From: an uncultured Roseiflexaceae bacterium
GTDB lineage: Bacteria; Chloroflexota; Chloroflexia; Chloroflexales; Roseiflexaceae
Direction: 5' to 3'
Assembly (NCBI GenBank): GCA_937988885.1
Contig: CALKHR010000116.1
Location: forward strand, 1 to 5,939
DNA length: 5,939 nt
Of the stretch, positions 5,660 through 5,939 are shown in pieces; position 1 is the stretch's first letter; each line of letters starts with the position of its first letter. The notes below the pieces were generated by a model. The model was not told the origin of the DNA and made no database searches. It was given only the letters and a program-made list of their open reading frames with translations. The position numbers were made by a program, and so were the translations under genes.

Positions 5660-5684
5660 CCCCAGTCACCCTGTCACCTTGTCA
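5660..5684 (-). repeat. Inverted 8-bp GGTGAC-type array containing the TPR gene stop codon
   Basis: Read on the minus strand, TGA trinucleotides start at 5684, 5676 and 5668, in 8-bp steps and three frames; the last ends the TPR gene. CCCCAGTCACCC at 5660-5671 is the exact reverse complement of 5432-5443 in the left array, and the similarity continues beyond with few differences. Confidence 0.88.
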
Positions 5685-5939
5685 GGCCCATCAAGCCCGT
5701 CATCCTCAGCGCTAGAGGACGATTGAGCATTAAGTTCAGCCAAATTACCACGAACAATGCGAGTCGTAGGATGATCAACACCTAAACTGCCTTCACAAAT
5801 CGTCAGCGCGCGCTCTAGGAGTGGTCGAGCCGCCCCGTACTCCCCCTGGGCATAATGCAGGCCAGCCAGGTTGTTCAGGCTGGTTGCGGTATCGGGGTGA
5901 TTTGGCCCCAGCGCCTGCTCATAAATCGCCAGCGCGCGC
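5666..5939 (-). CDS. C-terminal end of a kinesin-light-chain-type TPR protein, 5'-truncated by window edge
   Basis: The minus-strand frame from 5938 to the TGA at 5668-5666 gives 90 visible residues; base 5939 belongs to the preceding codon. RALAIYEQALGPNHPDTA at 1-18 recurs as RALTICEGSLGVDHPTTR at 43-60, an exact 42-residue period typical of kinesin-light-chain TPRs. NNLAGLHYAQGEYGAARPLL lies between. The last helix NLAEL at 65-69 is followed by a Ser/Asp-rich tail and a repeat-encoded end, DKVTG. Such repeats mediate protein-protein contact and often sit behind an NTPase or effector domain in bacteria, but the N-terminus is off the window, so the role is unknown. The frame was built by hand translation. 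It converges with the oxidoreductase gene across a 252-bp island. Confidence 0.85.
   Translation of the reverse strand, partial: RALAIYEQALGPNHPDTATSLNNLAGLHYAQGEYGAARPLLERALTICEGSLGVDHPTTRIVRGNLAELNAQSSSSAEDDGLDGPDKVTG

Overview
The window (about 60% GC or more in its genes) looks like chromosomal DNA of a member of the Chloroflexota, probably class Chloroflexia. This rests on gene style rather than a marker gene: a lipoprotein with a long Thr-Pro-Glu linker, a kinesin-light-chain-type TPR protein, GC-rich genes, and intergenic islands built from short dispersed repeats. Phylum confidence is moderate; nothing here fixes a genus.

Layout. (1) 1-1278, plus: 3' part of a Slt-type lytic transglycosylase (TPR-like superhelical region, then catalytic SLT domain), followed by a perfect 12-bp stem-loop that may be its terminator. 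(2) 2985-1478, minus: a two-gene unit encoding a secreted serine alpha/beta-hydrolase lipoprotein and a CrcB/Fluc fluoride channel, joined by an ATGA overlap. (3) About 3000-3660: a gene-free repeat island. It holds a 186-bp tandem duplication (two copies plus a 42-bp partial third) made of alternating-orientation ~40-bp modules, bracketed by repeats with one, two and three copies of a 9-nt unit. (4) 3666-5413, plus: a near-consensus sigma70 promoter (TTGACA, 17 bp, TATACT) driving a HAD phosphatase and a Gfo/Idh/MocA oxidoreductase, probably as an operon. (5) 5414-5665: a second gene-free island containing several strong hairpins. (6) 5939-5666, minus: the C-terminal end of a TPR protein convergent with the oxidoreductase.

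The most unusual structure is at 5400-5684. Two octamer arrays (core GGTGAC) lie in inverted orientation at the facing ends of the two convergent genes, and each gene ends at a TGA inside its array. Because the period is 8, the TGAs fall in all three frames, so each array is an all-frame stop for the gene running into it. The hairpin island lies between them. The two repeat islands share a plan, an internal structured core with boundary repeats in inverted orientation, but they share no sequence that I can see.

No CRISPR array, tRNA, rRNA, transposase or integrase was recognised. The protein-coding genes look like ordinary housekeeping or accessory functions; the novelty, if any, is in the repeat islands.
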